From NCBI RefSeq assembly GCF_000002995.4, contig NW_025062476.1, forward strand, positions 9,174,501 through 9,238,500: a stretch of 64,000 bases of DNA, read 5' to 3'. The position numbers and the translations under genes are program-made. The stretch's first letter is position 1. Every line of letters starts with the position of its first letter. The notes beneath the pieces were generated by a model that was not told the origin of the DNA, made no database searches, and worked only from the letters and a program-made list of their open reading frames with translations. Source of the stretch: Brugia malayi. Lineage: Eukaryota; Nematoda; Chromadorea; Rhabditida; Onchocercidae. This document shows, one piece after another, positions 12,137 to 24,029 of the stretch.

Positions 12137-14908
12137 ATGAGCCGTGTGACAAAACATCGAAAAGCGATCGCAAAGCGGGTGGAGAAGAAGCATACTTGTC
12201 CAAGTTGCGATGCGAAATTTTCTTTTCCAAATAAATTACGGCTACATGTCAATTCAAATCATTCTTGTAAGTGTGTTGCGAAGTCTTCAAATTGCTATAT
12301 GAGAATTTCAAACTATTTAGTGAGGTGTGTTTTGAGTGAGCGTTGTCCTTTTCTATTTCTTTGCAACAGACTACTGGTACAAGATAAGCAAATTAAAAAA
12401 AATTTTGTTATTAGCAAATTTTCATTTTCTTAGCATTCAAAATATGAATTTCATAGAATTTATGATTCTTAGTAGCGAATCTTTGTGAGCTGTGCCCCGA
12501 ACGTTTTAATCGTTTCAATGAACTACGCACTCATATGCGTCGTGCGCACCGAATTATACATCAGTGTCACTTGTGCGCATACTCATCTAGTGTTAAGGCG
12601 GAACTGAGAAAGCATGTTGTCAAATGTCATGAAAATGGTGTTCGCTGCACAGTTGATGGATGTGTCGCAACGGTAGCTTATAATAGGTTTGTTAAAAGTT
12701 ATATTTGAGTATAAATTTTTTCTTTCCTTATTCATGTAATTTTTTTCTCTTTTAATGGTGGGTTAGCAGATTCTTTGATGTTTTCTGTTGATGTGTGTGA
12801 TTTGAATTACTTTGCACATTTCTTTTCTTGCAGATTGAGGCGGCACATCAAGGAAGTTCATTGCAATAGTTTTGAGGGTAATCTGATTCTAGATAATCAC
12901 ATATTAAGAGCATCGGCAGAATCTAAAAACGACCTCTCCGGAGATCTCCACACGGAGGCAAAGCTTACTCCGACAGCAGAGGGATCGGTTGCTACAAATG
13001 CTTCTTTTGGGATCGAATTCGTCAATATCCATGGTAGCCTTTCGTATGTTGTAATTAAGTTTACAAGTATAACTAATTACTGGTTTAATTAACTAGTTTT
13101 AACAATGTTTTTTTTTTTTTTTTTTTTTTTTTTTTTGTTTTTAACAGTTCATCTTTGAAGACTCGGAGGTCCTGTTGTGACGTTTAATCTTGATACTCAT
13201 ATTTTGTTGGAGTGAAACTGACATTTCCTTTTTTCCATGTCTTAAGCAAAAAAACCGTGGAGAATTTGTAATTTTTTATTTTTCAAGTTTTGTCTTTATT
13301 TTTTTGCAGAGATTAAACATTTTGTCAATAATCATGTTTTTCTGAAACCTTTTTTTTTTTTTTTCTGACTTTGCAGTAATGATTTCATAGTACATTTTCT
13401 ACCACTATATTAGTAACTTTGTGGTAATTTTTTAAATTAAGATATTGGTAGTACTACGCTGTTTTATTCAGGTCAAATTTTTCCAATGTATTAATTTATT
13501 GAAGTGGTGGACAAGATGCAGGAACCTACTAACAGTCATGTTTCACCAAAAATACCATCACAGAATGCAGAGACGTCTAGTCATATATCCTCCGCAGTAC
13601 AGCAGTATGGAGCGACATCTGGAAATGACTGCGGTGATTACTGTGGTGGGGCTAAATTTGGAAAGGTATTTAAAATGGAGCGAGATAATTCCAGAAATAT
13701 CTGTCAGGAGAAATCTTTGGAAGTACCGACTCAGCTAGATAGTTTAGAAATGAAGGACCAAACAATGTCCAAAAAATTACCTTTCGATTGTACAGAAACA
13801 GGTATTTTTCCCTATATATAAAAAAGGAATATACTATTATTAATTTTCTCTTATTTTTAATTGTTTTCTGAATTAACACATGTAGATTCTCACTCAATAG
13901 AAAAGTTATACATTTTGACGTTTTTTCAACGGAAAAAATTAGGCAATTTCAAATGAACTGAGAAATGAGAATGATCTGTTTTAATCAGTTATAAGCATCT
14001 ATTTTAAATAGTTATGTGGTTTTCTAAGTGATTTCAAGTACATAATTTGAGTTCTTGATTTTTTTGTTTAAAGGGGAATATGAATGCCAAAAATGTGGAA
14101 AGATTTTTCATAATATTTGTAATTCTCGACGACACTGGAATCGCGTACATCTTAAAATATATAAAGAAAGAGTAAAATTGAAAAAATATGCATGCGAAAT
14201 ATCGAACTGTATGCAACGTTTCTCATGTTCTTCAAAGCTTCAAGACCACGTATTGGCTGTGCATAATGGTAAATTTTTTTCATTTACCACAAAAAGTTAC
14301 TGATGGAGTTTGTAATTTTAGGTCATAAAGGCTACATTAGTTGTTGTGGCTTCTGTTTGTGAAAAATGTAGTCTGAGCTGCAAATTTTCATGGAATTAAG
14401 GAGATTTGTTACACATTTCTAACAAAACAAATTGTCGCAATACCCGATTAAAATATTGGAACCCTTGCAGATCATAATGAGGCAGTGCATGTAATTTGTT
14501 TAATCGCTTGTAATGAAGTGAAGAAATCTTCTAGATTCATTTTCGAATTAAAAGTAAGAGTGTAGTTAAATTTATGTGTTTTGAGAATTTGAGAAGCATA
14601 TACTTAACAGCAAATTTTGAGAAACACACAATAGCAAAACTTAAATTTTGGTATTCAAACTTAAATATTTCGTTGCAGAGGGTGTTCCATTCGATTGTGA
14701 AACATGTAGTAGAAAATTCAGCAGCCGTGCATCATTTGCTGTTCATTTGAGACGCTATCACTTGGCAAGTATCCGAGATGTACCACATGGGTTTACGGAC
14801 AGAACTGTTGTTAATGCTACTAGCATCTCTGATGAAATTCACGTTACCGCTCATGATACTGTGAGTGAAATGGAGGCAGTTGCCGATAATATATTGGGAA
14901 AAGAATAA
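12137..14908 (+). CDS. seven-finger C2H2 zinc-finger protein
   Basis: Exons 12137-12266, 12473-12686, 12834-13033, 13505-13801, 14074-14268 and 14679-14908 join in phase to 421 residues. Seven C2H2 fingers are visible. Four are N-terminal, beginning CPSCDAKF, CELCPERF, CHLCAYSS and CTVDGCVA. An unstructured Ser/Thr/Gln-rich linker of about 150 residues follows. Three are C-terminal, beginning CQKCGKIF, CEISNCMQRF and CETCSRKF. It is probably a nuclear DNA-binding regulator. It follows the receptor gene closely and is probably in the same operon. The acceptor of exon 2 is a NAGNAG site (12471-12475), so a one-residue variant is expected. Exon 4 uses an unusual GAAG acceptor and is the least certain. 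Confidence 0.85.
13108..13134 (+). repeat. poly-T tract in zinc-finger intron
   Basis: About 27 uninterrupted T in the long intron 13034-13504; length is likely polymorphic or imprecise in assembly. Confidence 0.8.
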
Positions 14909-15967
14909 TAAAGGAATTAATGGATTTATTAGCCGTTTCTATAATTTCTTTACTGGACTTTATGGAGGAAACTTTGTAGGAAGCTTTTTGTTCAATAGTT
15001 ACCGGACATTTAATGATTTTCAAGGCTTCTGTAGAAATTCACTATTATTTGAAGGTTTTATACTGACAGATATGACTTAACATGCATTTCCACAAACAAA
15101 TGGACCATTGCATGTTTTTGTGCTTAATGTCTATATAGGACTTTTGGTTTTATTGAGATTTAGAAAAATCTCTTTATCAAGAAGTTTTAAGAATGTTGGT
15201 TTCAGTTTTTTCAGCAATTTCTTAGCCTTTTCCGTTATGTAACTTTTTTAGCTTTCCACTATACTTCGTGCCTTCACCGGTGGTGCTGACTGTTTTTTAT
15301 GGTACTGAAATTATGTTACATCCTCTCGAAATGTTATAATGAGAAAACCCCGATAAAAACTTTTATACAGTTTCTCATTGTAATAACATGTTCGATTCAA
15401 CTAGTAGTTGTAAATGTAATTATTTGGTGGCATTAAAGAATCTGCTACTTTTAATCAATAGTGTAATGTTTGCCCATGAAGTCGCAATTTTTAACGTGTA
15501 TGATCCACAACTGTAACCTTTCTTCTAATGAAAGTAAGGTTAACTGTGATCAATTTTAGTCCAAAAATGATACTGAGACTGAAATTATTGGATAAAAAGA
15601 TGGATATGGAACTGAGGCTAATTGTTCTTCAAGGAAGCCGAAAATTTGCTGGATGTTTTTCAAATAACCTAAATGCGCAAATTTACATTCGACCAATTAA
15701 TTTAAATTACTGCTTTATTAGACCTAGATCTCTCATGTGACCACATTATTTTTCACGGTCACTGACTTAACTAAAAGCACAAACTTGCAAAATAATACTC
15801 AAAAGGATCGAATTTCTTAAGCAAACCGTTTTGGAGCATAACAAACATCTCAAGCTGAATTAGGAAGAAGGACATCCTAACTTCTGTAAATATTACAAAA
15901 GTTAAATAGATCCGAACAGCATTCATCAAGAATTCAGGAAATTGAATTGGAAGAATCACAAATAACT
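14909..15967. other. 3' region between convergent genes
   Basis: No conserved coding frame. It should hold the 3' UTRs of the zinc-finger gene (plus) and of the Hsp70 exchange factor (minus). A TTTATT near 15713, the reverse complement of AATAAA, may serve the minus gene. Confidence 0.5.
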
Positions 15968-18141
15968 TTATGTTTTCGAAACTTCTTCCAGTTTGAAATC
16001 CCTGCTGTATTCATCCAGTACCATATTCATTTTTATAAAACGTTCTAAACAACCCTGCAGTTGGAAGATAATAAAATAAAGAGAGAAGGTAATAGAAAGT
16101 TTAGAAAAGCAGGGCAGTAAAAAACAGTGTAATGAATAACTTTAAGGGAATTAGACCAAAACACTCTCTGTAAATAAGTTACTTCGGAACGATATCATAC
16201 GCATAGGAAAAAGTTGAAACAAGCTTTTCTTTTCATATTGTCCGGAAAGGCTGCCATTATTATTATTATTATCATCCAATTACCCAAACTTACCACCAAT
16301 ACAATAGTAAAATATTAGAAAACGCACCTTCTGCTGGAACCGTTCCTCATATTCCAACTGTCTTTTCAAGAAGTCGCAGAAATGTTGCTTAGAGTGATTG
16401 TCAAGCTTTCCAAAATTTATTCTGAATTCATCACTCGTGAAATTACTGTTGTTTACATCCCTATCCACAATGTTATTCATAAGATAATCAAGGAAATATG
16501 AACATCCTTCGCTATCTGATGATAGCTGTAACGTCATCCGAAATAAAACGGACAAAATATTATACTGCCTCACATCTGTAAACGATGATTGATATTTTAC
16601 TCTTAATTTGACTTCTCTATGTGATATTACTCGTCCTAATGAAATATTTAGCATGAGACCAAGAGCTATCTAGAAGTTCTCAAAATCTAACGACACTAAG
16701 TGATTAGTTAATAAACTATATGTAGCAGGCAAATGTAAGTTTACACTAAATCATTATCGGTCGGTTAGTTGATACGTATTGTAAGTAAAAATAACCCAGA
16801 AGAGTACTGCGTGGCTTAAGCTCAAGAAAGGCAATACATGAATAATAATAAATTCCATAGAAATCAAATAAGAATACGAATCGCTTGCTCGTTTTTGCTT
16901 AACAGTGCTCAAAAAGAAAACCAATCCTACGAAACATTCGATCAAGAAGTAACGAACAGAAACAAAATCAAATGATACCAGGTGCAACACTGATTGCTAT
17001 ATTTGTTGTAATTAGAACTGCTTTGTTAGCTACTCTTAAATGATGCGTATCTACTGCTTTCTGGAACACACACTCGATCCTCACTAGACCTTTTAGGTGA
17101 TAGAACTGACTGAAAAAGACCAATAATTTTCAACTAAACTTGAATTTTTGGTAATAAGAAATTCAGATCTTAGTTATTTCTTAAATTTAGTTCTAGTTTA
17201 GTGCATAAGAATTAAATTTCTCATCTATTCTAGAAATTAATATCAACTAAACAAACACTTACCTGAATGCTTTTTCATGCCCCCGAACAATTGAGGATAA
17301 AGCGCTTAAAAATTTCACTAGCAAATCCTGCAAACAAACCAGAAGAATAGGAATAATTCGCAGCTTTAAAGATTGAAATTCTTTTGTTTTAAAAAGAAAA
17401 ATGAAGCTACAAACTAATTGAGAAAAGGACAAAGTAACTTAAATAAACCTCAGATGCATTAATTTCTTCCAATGCATTTAACAAATAAAGCAATAAATCT
17501 GTTTCCAGCATAACATTCTGAACATACGGATTATTTTGTGCTAATAATGGTATTAATCGAGCCGCCTCACATCGAACTGGATCACAATCACTTTTCTGAA
17601 AGTAGCCAGAACAAAAGCTCGCACATCAATAATTTTGTTCATTCAAGGCCTACATATAAGTTAGATATGAATATTAGACCTCAAAACTCACCAAAAGCCT
17701 AATTACTTCAACGAGGCCACCCAACTTGCAAAAGTCTGCAGCGCAATCGATATCACAAATCAATTCTTCCAGATTATCTGCAATTTCCGCAACGCTATCA
17801 ACGTCATTGTTTCTAATTAGTTTCAACTGCTCGATATGCTTTACCATATGTCTTACAGGATCTGCTGAATGCATCGATTCAGCCATAGCATTCTCGACGA
17901 ATTTCTGGTTCTGAAAACTTTCACTACAAAGCATGCAGTAACCAAACAAGTAAAGGCATCTTCTCACTACAATATATTCAACTTAGATTTAGATTAAGGA
18001 AGAAAGCAGTACAAAATTAGCATATATTACTTGCTTAGACATGAGCTGATTTGATTGTCCATCATTTCCATCACTAGCAGACTGTGCTAAACAAAGGAGT
18101 TTCGTCCAACACTGAGGTGATACAATGTTTTGCTTGCTCAT
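15968..18141 (-). CDS. HSPBP1/Fes1-like Hsp70 nucleotide exchange factor
   Basis: Armadillo-repeat cytosolic protein that releases ADP from Hsp70. Seven phase-consistent exons read on the minus strand: 18141-18031, 17910-17692, 17595-17449, 17327-17263, 17109-16979, 16575-16328 and 16054-15968, total 335 residues (human HSPBP1 is about 360). Family landmarks are the N-terminal WTKLLCLAQSAS, the segment LEELICDIDCAADFCKLGG (compare LCENMDNAADFCQLSG in vertebrate HSPBP1), the repeat CEAARLIPLLAQNNPYVQ, the helix pair HLKGLVRIECVF and HLRVANKAVLITTNIAISVA, and a charged C-terminal helix. Alternative: SIL1, but no signal peptide or ER-retention end is present. Confidence 0.88.
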
Positions 18142-18766
18142 CCTTCAACTGTGCTTGTAAACATTAATACCTATTAAAATAAAATGATAGTTAAGACAAT
18201 TTGAGGTAATGAAAAGAGTACAACAAATATTGCTACCTCTGGCAAACTTACTCCTTATTCATTAACTAATACTGCTACCCCTCATTACCGTTAATAGCAG
18301 TTACCTCACTAACATTCCCATAAATACACGTGACACAACCAAGTGCCAACACAAAAACTTCCTAGTGAACTGCGTTTAAACCTATTGGAAGAACTTTGTA
18401 TGCTATCCTGCTCCTATTCAGTTCCCATACTCACTCATTTGTCTTTCGGTTTACCAGTCTCTGCTCGTTTTCTATTTTTCTCTATCTTCTCTATCTCGTA
18501 ATGTTTTCATTTTTCGCCTTCTATTTTCTCCTCCTTATTATTGATATTATTTCAGTATTTCTTTTTTCGATTTTTATTTTTCACTGCTGCTAACTTTTGG
18601 AACTATATTTTCCCAAGTTTTTCTTGAACTCTCACTAAACTGAATAAACATACTTTTCACGCATTTTTAAATATGATTGAGAAAAGTGGGAGATTAAGCA
18701 GTTAATAGTACTCAGAAGCTAATATGTTTTGCTACAGCTCTTGCACTTGTTTCAGGAAGAACTACA
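18142..18766. promoter_or_regulatory. divergent promoter region with pyrimidine-rich tract
   Basis: 625 bases separate the start codons of the Hsp70 exchange factor (minus) and CstF-50 (plus). Positions about 18405-18590 are strongly C+T biased on the plus strand. A TTTCAG at 18750-18755, eleven bases before the CstF-50 ATG, is a likely trans-splice acceptor. Confidence 0.5.
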
Positions 18767-21700
18767 ATGAAACCGGACATTAAGGATCGTGACTATATGT
18801 ATCGACTTATCATCGGGTAGTTAACGTTAATATTTGTTGTTGTTTTCAATTTATCCATTTTCTTTCTGTCCAAAGGATTAATTTGTTATTTTAAATCTTG
18901 TGTAATAAAATATGCCTTCTTATTATAGTAACCATTTCTCTAAAGGAGAGCCTAGAAAAGTTAGGTTGTTCGCTGTTTGTTCTGTAGTTATTCCATTTCT
19001 TCATACTTATCACTTGAGAACTAATCTAGCTGGCACTTTTTAACCTTACAAACGTCTGCGACAACTCCAGATATATAGTGATAACTGGTACGTAAGTAAT
19101 AATGTAATAAGATTCTTTTTATTCTGAGATTGTCGCCTCAAAATGTAAAAGAGAATTTTGCATTTTTTATTGATTTGACTTTTTAATGAGGACAATATTT
19201 TATTCATATTCTGTTTGTAGACAGCTTTTCTATGATGGTCATCAACAGTTAGCGCTAAATTTAGCATCTGCAATCGGTTGTTCAGCGCAACCACCTCCAC
19301 CTTCTGACAAACTATTTCGACTGGTGTCCATGGCGAAGCAGTTCGTTGATGAACCAGATCTGAAGGAGAAGGATGGTGTTATACAGGTAAGTCCATTAGA
19401 AATTTCTTTTCTTATTTGCGAAACTGTCGCAAATATTAAATACCGGCATCTATATAATACCAATTTCTCCAATCGCTCAATATCAGTGGTTGATTTTAGA
19501 TGGATATATCCTCAGGTCTTGACCTGGAATATGATGCTGACATTGAGCCAACATCGCCAGAGCCAAGTATGTATGAAACAATTTATCTCACAGCCCATAA
19601 GTCACCATGTCGTGCATCGGCATTCAATTCTGATGGTATCACATTTTTTTCCTTGATTTTCATTTTTGATGATCCTACCTCAGTTCCTCAAGAGTTGTAG
19701 GAAACTGTAAAAGGAGTTAAGGTAAAAACATCAGACTGAAAAAAAAAAAAAATGAAAATATGTGAGGCTTAATATTTGTGCATAATTTTGTGACATTGGA
19801 CATCTATTATGATTAGTCATTTTCTCGTAATCATTCCTTTGTAAGTTTAGTCGACTTGTTAGTTTCTTGGATATACACGCACCATTGTTTAATAAAATTA
19901 CAACCTTCTTAATATCTCCAGGAATATCCAAATTGATTATTTCAACCTCCTTTAAAAGTGTAAAACTTCTTTACGTTTCGTCTGCCTTGGTTATTATTGG
20001 ACTGATTACCTTTTATCAAATGTTTTTCCTCGATGCCTCCAAGATGTACGTGATCCTTATATTTGATATAATTGATTGATCTTTGCAATGGAAATATATA
20101 CGTTTTTTTCTGTTGCAGTTGTTTGCCATATATCCTGATTAAAGATAGCTTAGACAGATTTCTCTTTCCAATCTTTATTTGAAACTAGGATAAGTTAAGC
20201 ATTCATAAACACTTGTTTTTGTATATGGCTAAACTTATAATTCTTTTATTAGGTTTAAAATGTCTTTTTTTTTTTTTTTTTCGACTATATCTTTATCCTT
20301 TAATGAAGTCAAGACATGTTGAATATATTCTATTCGTTTTGCATTAGTAGTTTCGTGAAAGTGCCAATGTATAGCTCGAGGTGCATTAATTTCTCCTCGA
20401 TAATTCTTTTTTCTGGCTTCATATGTGGACAGGTTTCTTCTGTGATGAGCATTTGATCCAACGGTATCAGATTCATTCCTTTGACTTTTTCAAGAAAGTT
20501 TTGTAATTTTTCCTTTACTAGTGGCTCGCTTTTAATTATAACAATAAGTATTCATGGTCGTAGCACCAAAATTTTAGAAAATAATGTATAAATGGTTTAA
20601 GGTATATACGTCAGATTGGAAATAGTATATACGTCAAACATTTGCACATAATTTTGCAGCGGAATTATCGGATACTTTAGAGTTTAAATATTTTAAAATT
20701 TTAGAGAGAGTTTTTTTACAATACTTTAAAGTTTGACCATTTTAGAATTAAAATTTAATATTTTAGAATTTTAGAGATATTAGAAATTCGCAATAAGAAT
20801 AGAAATTTCATATTGCCTAAACTTGATTCACTACTTAAGATCTTCTAACTAATCATGATCACCTTAAATTTGTTTAAGAGTGTTCTTATTTCAGGAACGC
20901 TGTTAGCAACGGGATCAGCAGATTGTTCCATCAAAATTATGGATGTTGAAAGAATTATTGCTCGTGAAGTTAGGTACAGTTTCTTGATTCAAAACAAGTG
21001 TAATATGCGTAAAAATGATTAATATCAACCAATTCTTATCAGTTTGAAGTGTTGCAGAGGTGAAGTAAGTTTAACTGAAAATGGACCCGATGCGCAGCAC
21101 CCAATTATTCGAACTCTTTATGATCACATTGACGTGAGTCTTTGTAATTCTCATATAAAAATTATTAATTTTTATATGAGAAATTTTTTTTTAATTTTTA
21201 TTCAAATAATTTTTATTTACTCCACAAATAATTATAACGAAATTTGTTGTAGTACTAAAGTATCCATTTCCTTCTTGTATTTGTTATTTTTTTGGCAGGA
21301 AGTTAACTGTCTTGCTTTTCATCCGCGAGAACAGATCATTGTTTCTGGTGCTAATGATTTTACTGTGAAAATGTTCGATTTTTCGAAAACTGCAGTTAAG
21401 CGGGCTATGAAAACAATTTTTGTCAGTTTCTATTTTATTTTGATTTTTTTTTTTCCTAGCTCGGCTATTTAAAAGAACTGTTATTATGTGTTTAAGTCAT
21501 CATCTCGATTGCAGAACCTTTTCACTTCATTTATTAGTTAGCACTCGCACAATTAACATGATACTTCGATAATACGTATATCTTCATATTTCTTTATAAG
21601 TTTAAAAGGCAGAAAATAGAGTGTTATTGTTTCAAGGAAGTGGAGCCAATACGAGCACTTTCATTCCATCCAGCTGGTGAATTTTTATTGGTAGCAACCA

Positions 21701-22910
21701 GCCATCCAACGTTACGTTTATATAACATCGAAACCCAACAATGTTATGTATGCAGTGTTCCTACTGATCAACACCGTGATACTATTATGGATGTTAGTTT
21801 TTTCATAATTATTTTAATTTTTTTCCAGAGTGAGATGCCAATCCCACATTCTGCTTATTTAAGACAAATTTGCAATTAATTTGTTTTGTAGATTGACTTA
21901 TTTATGAGAACAAGGCATAAATTTGATTCTTTGTTCAGGTGAATTATTCAGAAAATGCCCGGCTATATGTGACGGGTTCAAAAGATGGGGATGTGAAAGT
22001 CTGGGATGGTATTTCAAATCGCTGTATTGAAACATTTCAACGAGCTCATGATGGTGCTCAGATATGCAGTGCTACTTTTACAAGAAATGGAAAAGTAAAT
22101 TTTCGTTAATATTATATTTTGCTAGTTCGTTGTGCTCTTTTTCTAACTAAAAGTTCTAGATCATTAGCGAAATCAAATCCACTTCTTAGTCTATTCTTTT
22201 TTGATGAGCATACATTACAATTATTTATATTTTATATATCTAAGTTTTCGATATTTTTGGACAGATAATTATCTGAAAATATTATCTGCTGCAGTATATA
22301 TTAACTAGTGGCTTGGACAGCATCGTTAAACTTTGGGAATTGTCAACAAACAGATGTCTTATAGCATATACGGGGGCCGGTGCTACTGGCGTACAGGAAT
22401 ATCCAATACAAGCATCTTTCAATCATAACGAAGACTATGGTTCGTATGCTTTGTTAATGTCTTCTTCTAAATTCTTCCTGGATTTAATATTTGTCAGATC
22501 TTCTTCATTACTATCCACAATACATGATGTTGGAATAACATGTGCTACTAATTTTGTAAAAAATGTACCTCGTTTTTCTTACTATCTGGATCGATTTTTA
22601 CTTTTTTTTGTTTCATGTTTCCACGTAATTTATTGCAGTGCTATTCCCGGATGAAAAATCAGGCAGTCTTTGTTCATGGGATGCTCGTAATTCTGATAGA
22701 AAAAGACTTTTGGCACTCGGTAATTTATTTCCTTTTTGTACAATACTTCAAAATTTTGATTCATTTTCTCCCTAATTTGTATGATTTATGTGGTTCTTTT
22801 TAGGACATACAGCAGCAACAAGGACATTCAGGCATTCTCCAACGATGCCGGCTTTTATTACAGGCAGCGATGATTTTAGAGCACGATTTTGGTATAAGAA
22901 ACTCGCATGA
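18767..22910 (+). CDS. cpf-1: cleavage stimulation factor subunit 1 (CstF-50)
   Basis: Nuclear pre-mRNA 3' end processing factor; scaffolds the CstF complex with CstF-77 and CstF-64. Eleven exons (18767-18816, 19221-19386, 19500-19635, 20895-20973, 21058-21133, 21299-21421, 21637-21792, 21939-22094, 22295-22439, 22639-22719, 22804-22910) give 424 residues; human CSTF1 is 431. The N-terminal dimerisation region reads [20 protein letters not shown]. The WD40 blades end in characteristic motifs such as [40 protein letters not shown] and [11 protein letters not shown], with the C-terminal [15 protein letters not shown]. The intron 19636-20894 carries a retroelement relic in antisense orientation. 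Confidence 0.93.
19731..20560 (-). mobile_element. decayed BEL/Pao LTR retrotransposon fragment in CstF-50 intron
   Basis: Read on the minus strand, about 20540-20250 resembles the N-terminal gag-like region. The frame at 19931-19740 contains an aspartic-protease-like core ([15 protein letters not shown]; the catalytic Asp position appears substituted by Asn) with a stop soon after. The same landmarks occur in the same order in the 24.0-26.0 kb relic: compare 20365-20410 with 25920-25970, and 19876-19940 with 24805-24875. The gag middle seems deleted. It is non-functional. Confidence 0.6.
21148..21182 (+). repeat. perfect 16-bp hairpin in CstF-50 intron
   Basis: TTCTCATATAAAAATT at 21148-21163 is the exact reverse complement of 21167-21182, with a 3-base loop, 14 bases into the intron that starts at 21134. 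Confidence 0.85.
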
Positions 22911-24029
22911 ATTCTTGTGTCAGATTTGATCCATTTGTAGTAATTTTAAGTTTTTAATTTATTATTACTGTTTTTACCTTACTGAATACCTTTGAAGACT
23001 GTATATGTTCAAAAAAGTCACTAACAACAAGCTGGTAATTTTAAAACTTTGTTTTCGTAAATACAGATCTCTTCATTTTTTTGGTTTTTTGATTGGTAAG
23101 ATTAATATTAGATTGATTTAAATTAAAATATGAGTAATTTTCGACTGTTTTAATTTCAAATGCATTTTGGGCTTTAAAATTTAGTACTTTATACTCTATC
23201 TACTTTTATATTTCCTCACGGGCAGTTCAAAAATTCTATGGTTCTTTTTATGCTGAATTTCTCTCCATTCACTTCATTTTCAACAGAAATTAAATTGTTT
23301 TTTCTTTGTAGCTCAACCTGTGAATATTTGATCTCTCTTTCCATTATATCTGTGAAGTCTAGAAAAGAAGTTTGTTGTTTGTTGGTTTTTGAGAGATTTC
23401 TTTTGGAGAAGTTTCGTGATCTTGGAGAAACTCTCTTGATGTAGATGTTGATAGTGTGTGGTGACACAGTAATATAATAATTCCTTTATTAACAGAAATA
23501 ACAGTATAATAAATTTTATAAAGAAGAACTGAATTAACAGTAGTGGAAATCTTTTTATAAGTCGAACTGTCTTGTATGTTTCCATAATATACTTATATAT
23601 AAGAAATAAACATTAAATCGAATGTAAAAACATATGATCTGAAAACAATTTCACATAAATTAATTTCAATTATTTACACAATATTCGCTACTCCTCCGAG
23701 TGGGAAATTTTAATGAGTATTTCCTGTGAAAGAAGTTGGCTTTATAAATAAGAGTGTGGATTAAAAGACGAGATTTGTTCTTTAATTATGAAATGAGTAG
23801 TAAGTTTGTGGGGAGAGTTTTTTTTTTAATTTGAAAATTTTATATGATATATACAGAAAATGAATCGGATTAATGTGAATTTCATTTAATAATAATCAGT
23901 ATTGATATAAATATTTAATCAAGAGTAATTAATCTCAAGTGTGTAGTTGTTATTTTTGCATTAATTCAGTAGCCAGATTAAATTCATTTTCTATTTCTAT
24001 TTGTTCTGCTAGTCCTTGTAGACTGATTT
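22911..24029. other. intergenic AT-rich stretch after CstF-50
   Basis: No gene seen. An AATAAA lies at 23605-23610, about 700 bases after the CstF-50 stop; a nearer signal is not obvious. Confidence 0.4.

Noticed and set aside
13445..13738. 97-codon frame overlapping the zinc-finger linker exon
   Set aside because: The alternative frame 13505-13801 keeps phase with both neighbouring exons; this one is its shadow.
16754..16990. 78-codon hydrophobic minus-strand frame
   Set aside because: It overlaps the intron and a different frame of the HSPBP1-like exon 16979-17109, which fits the family.
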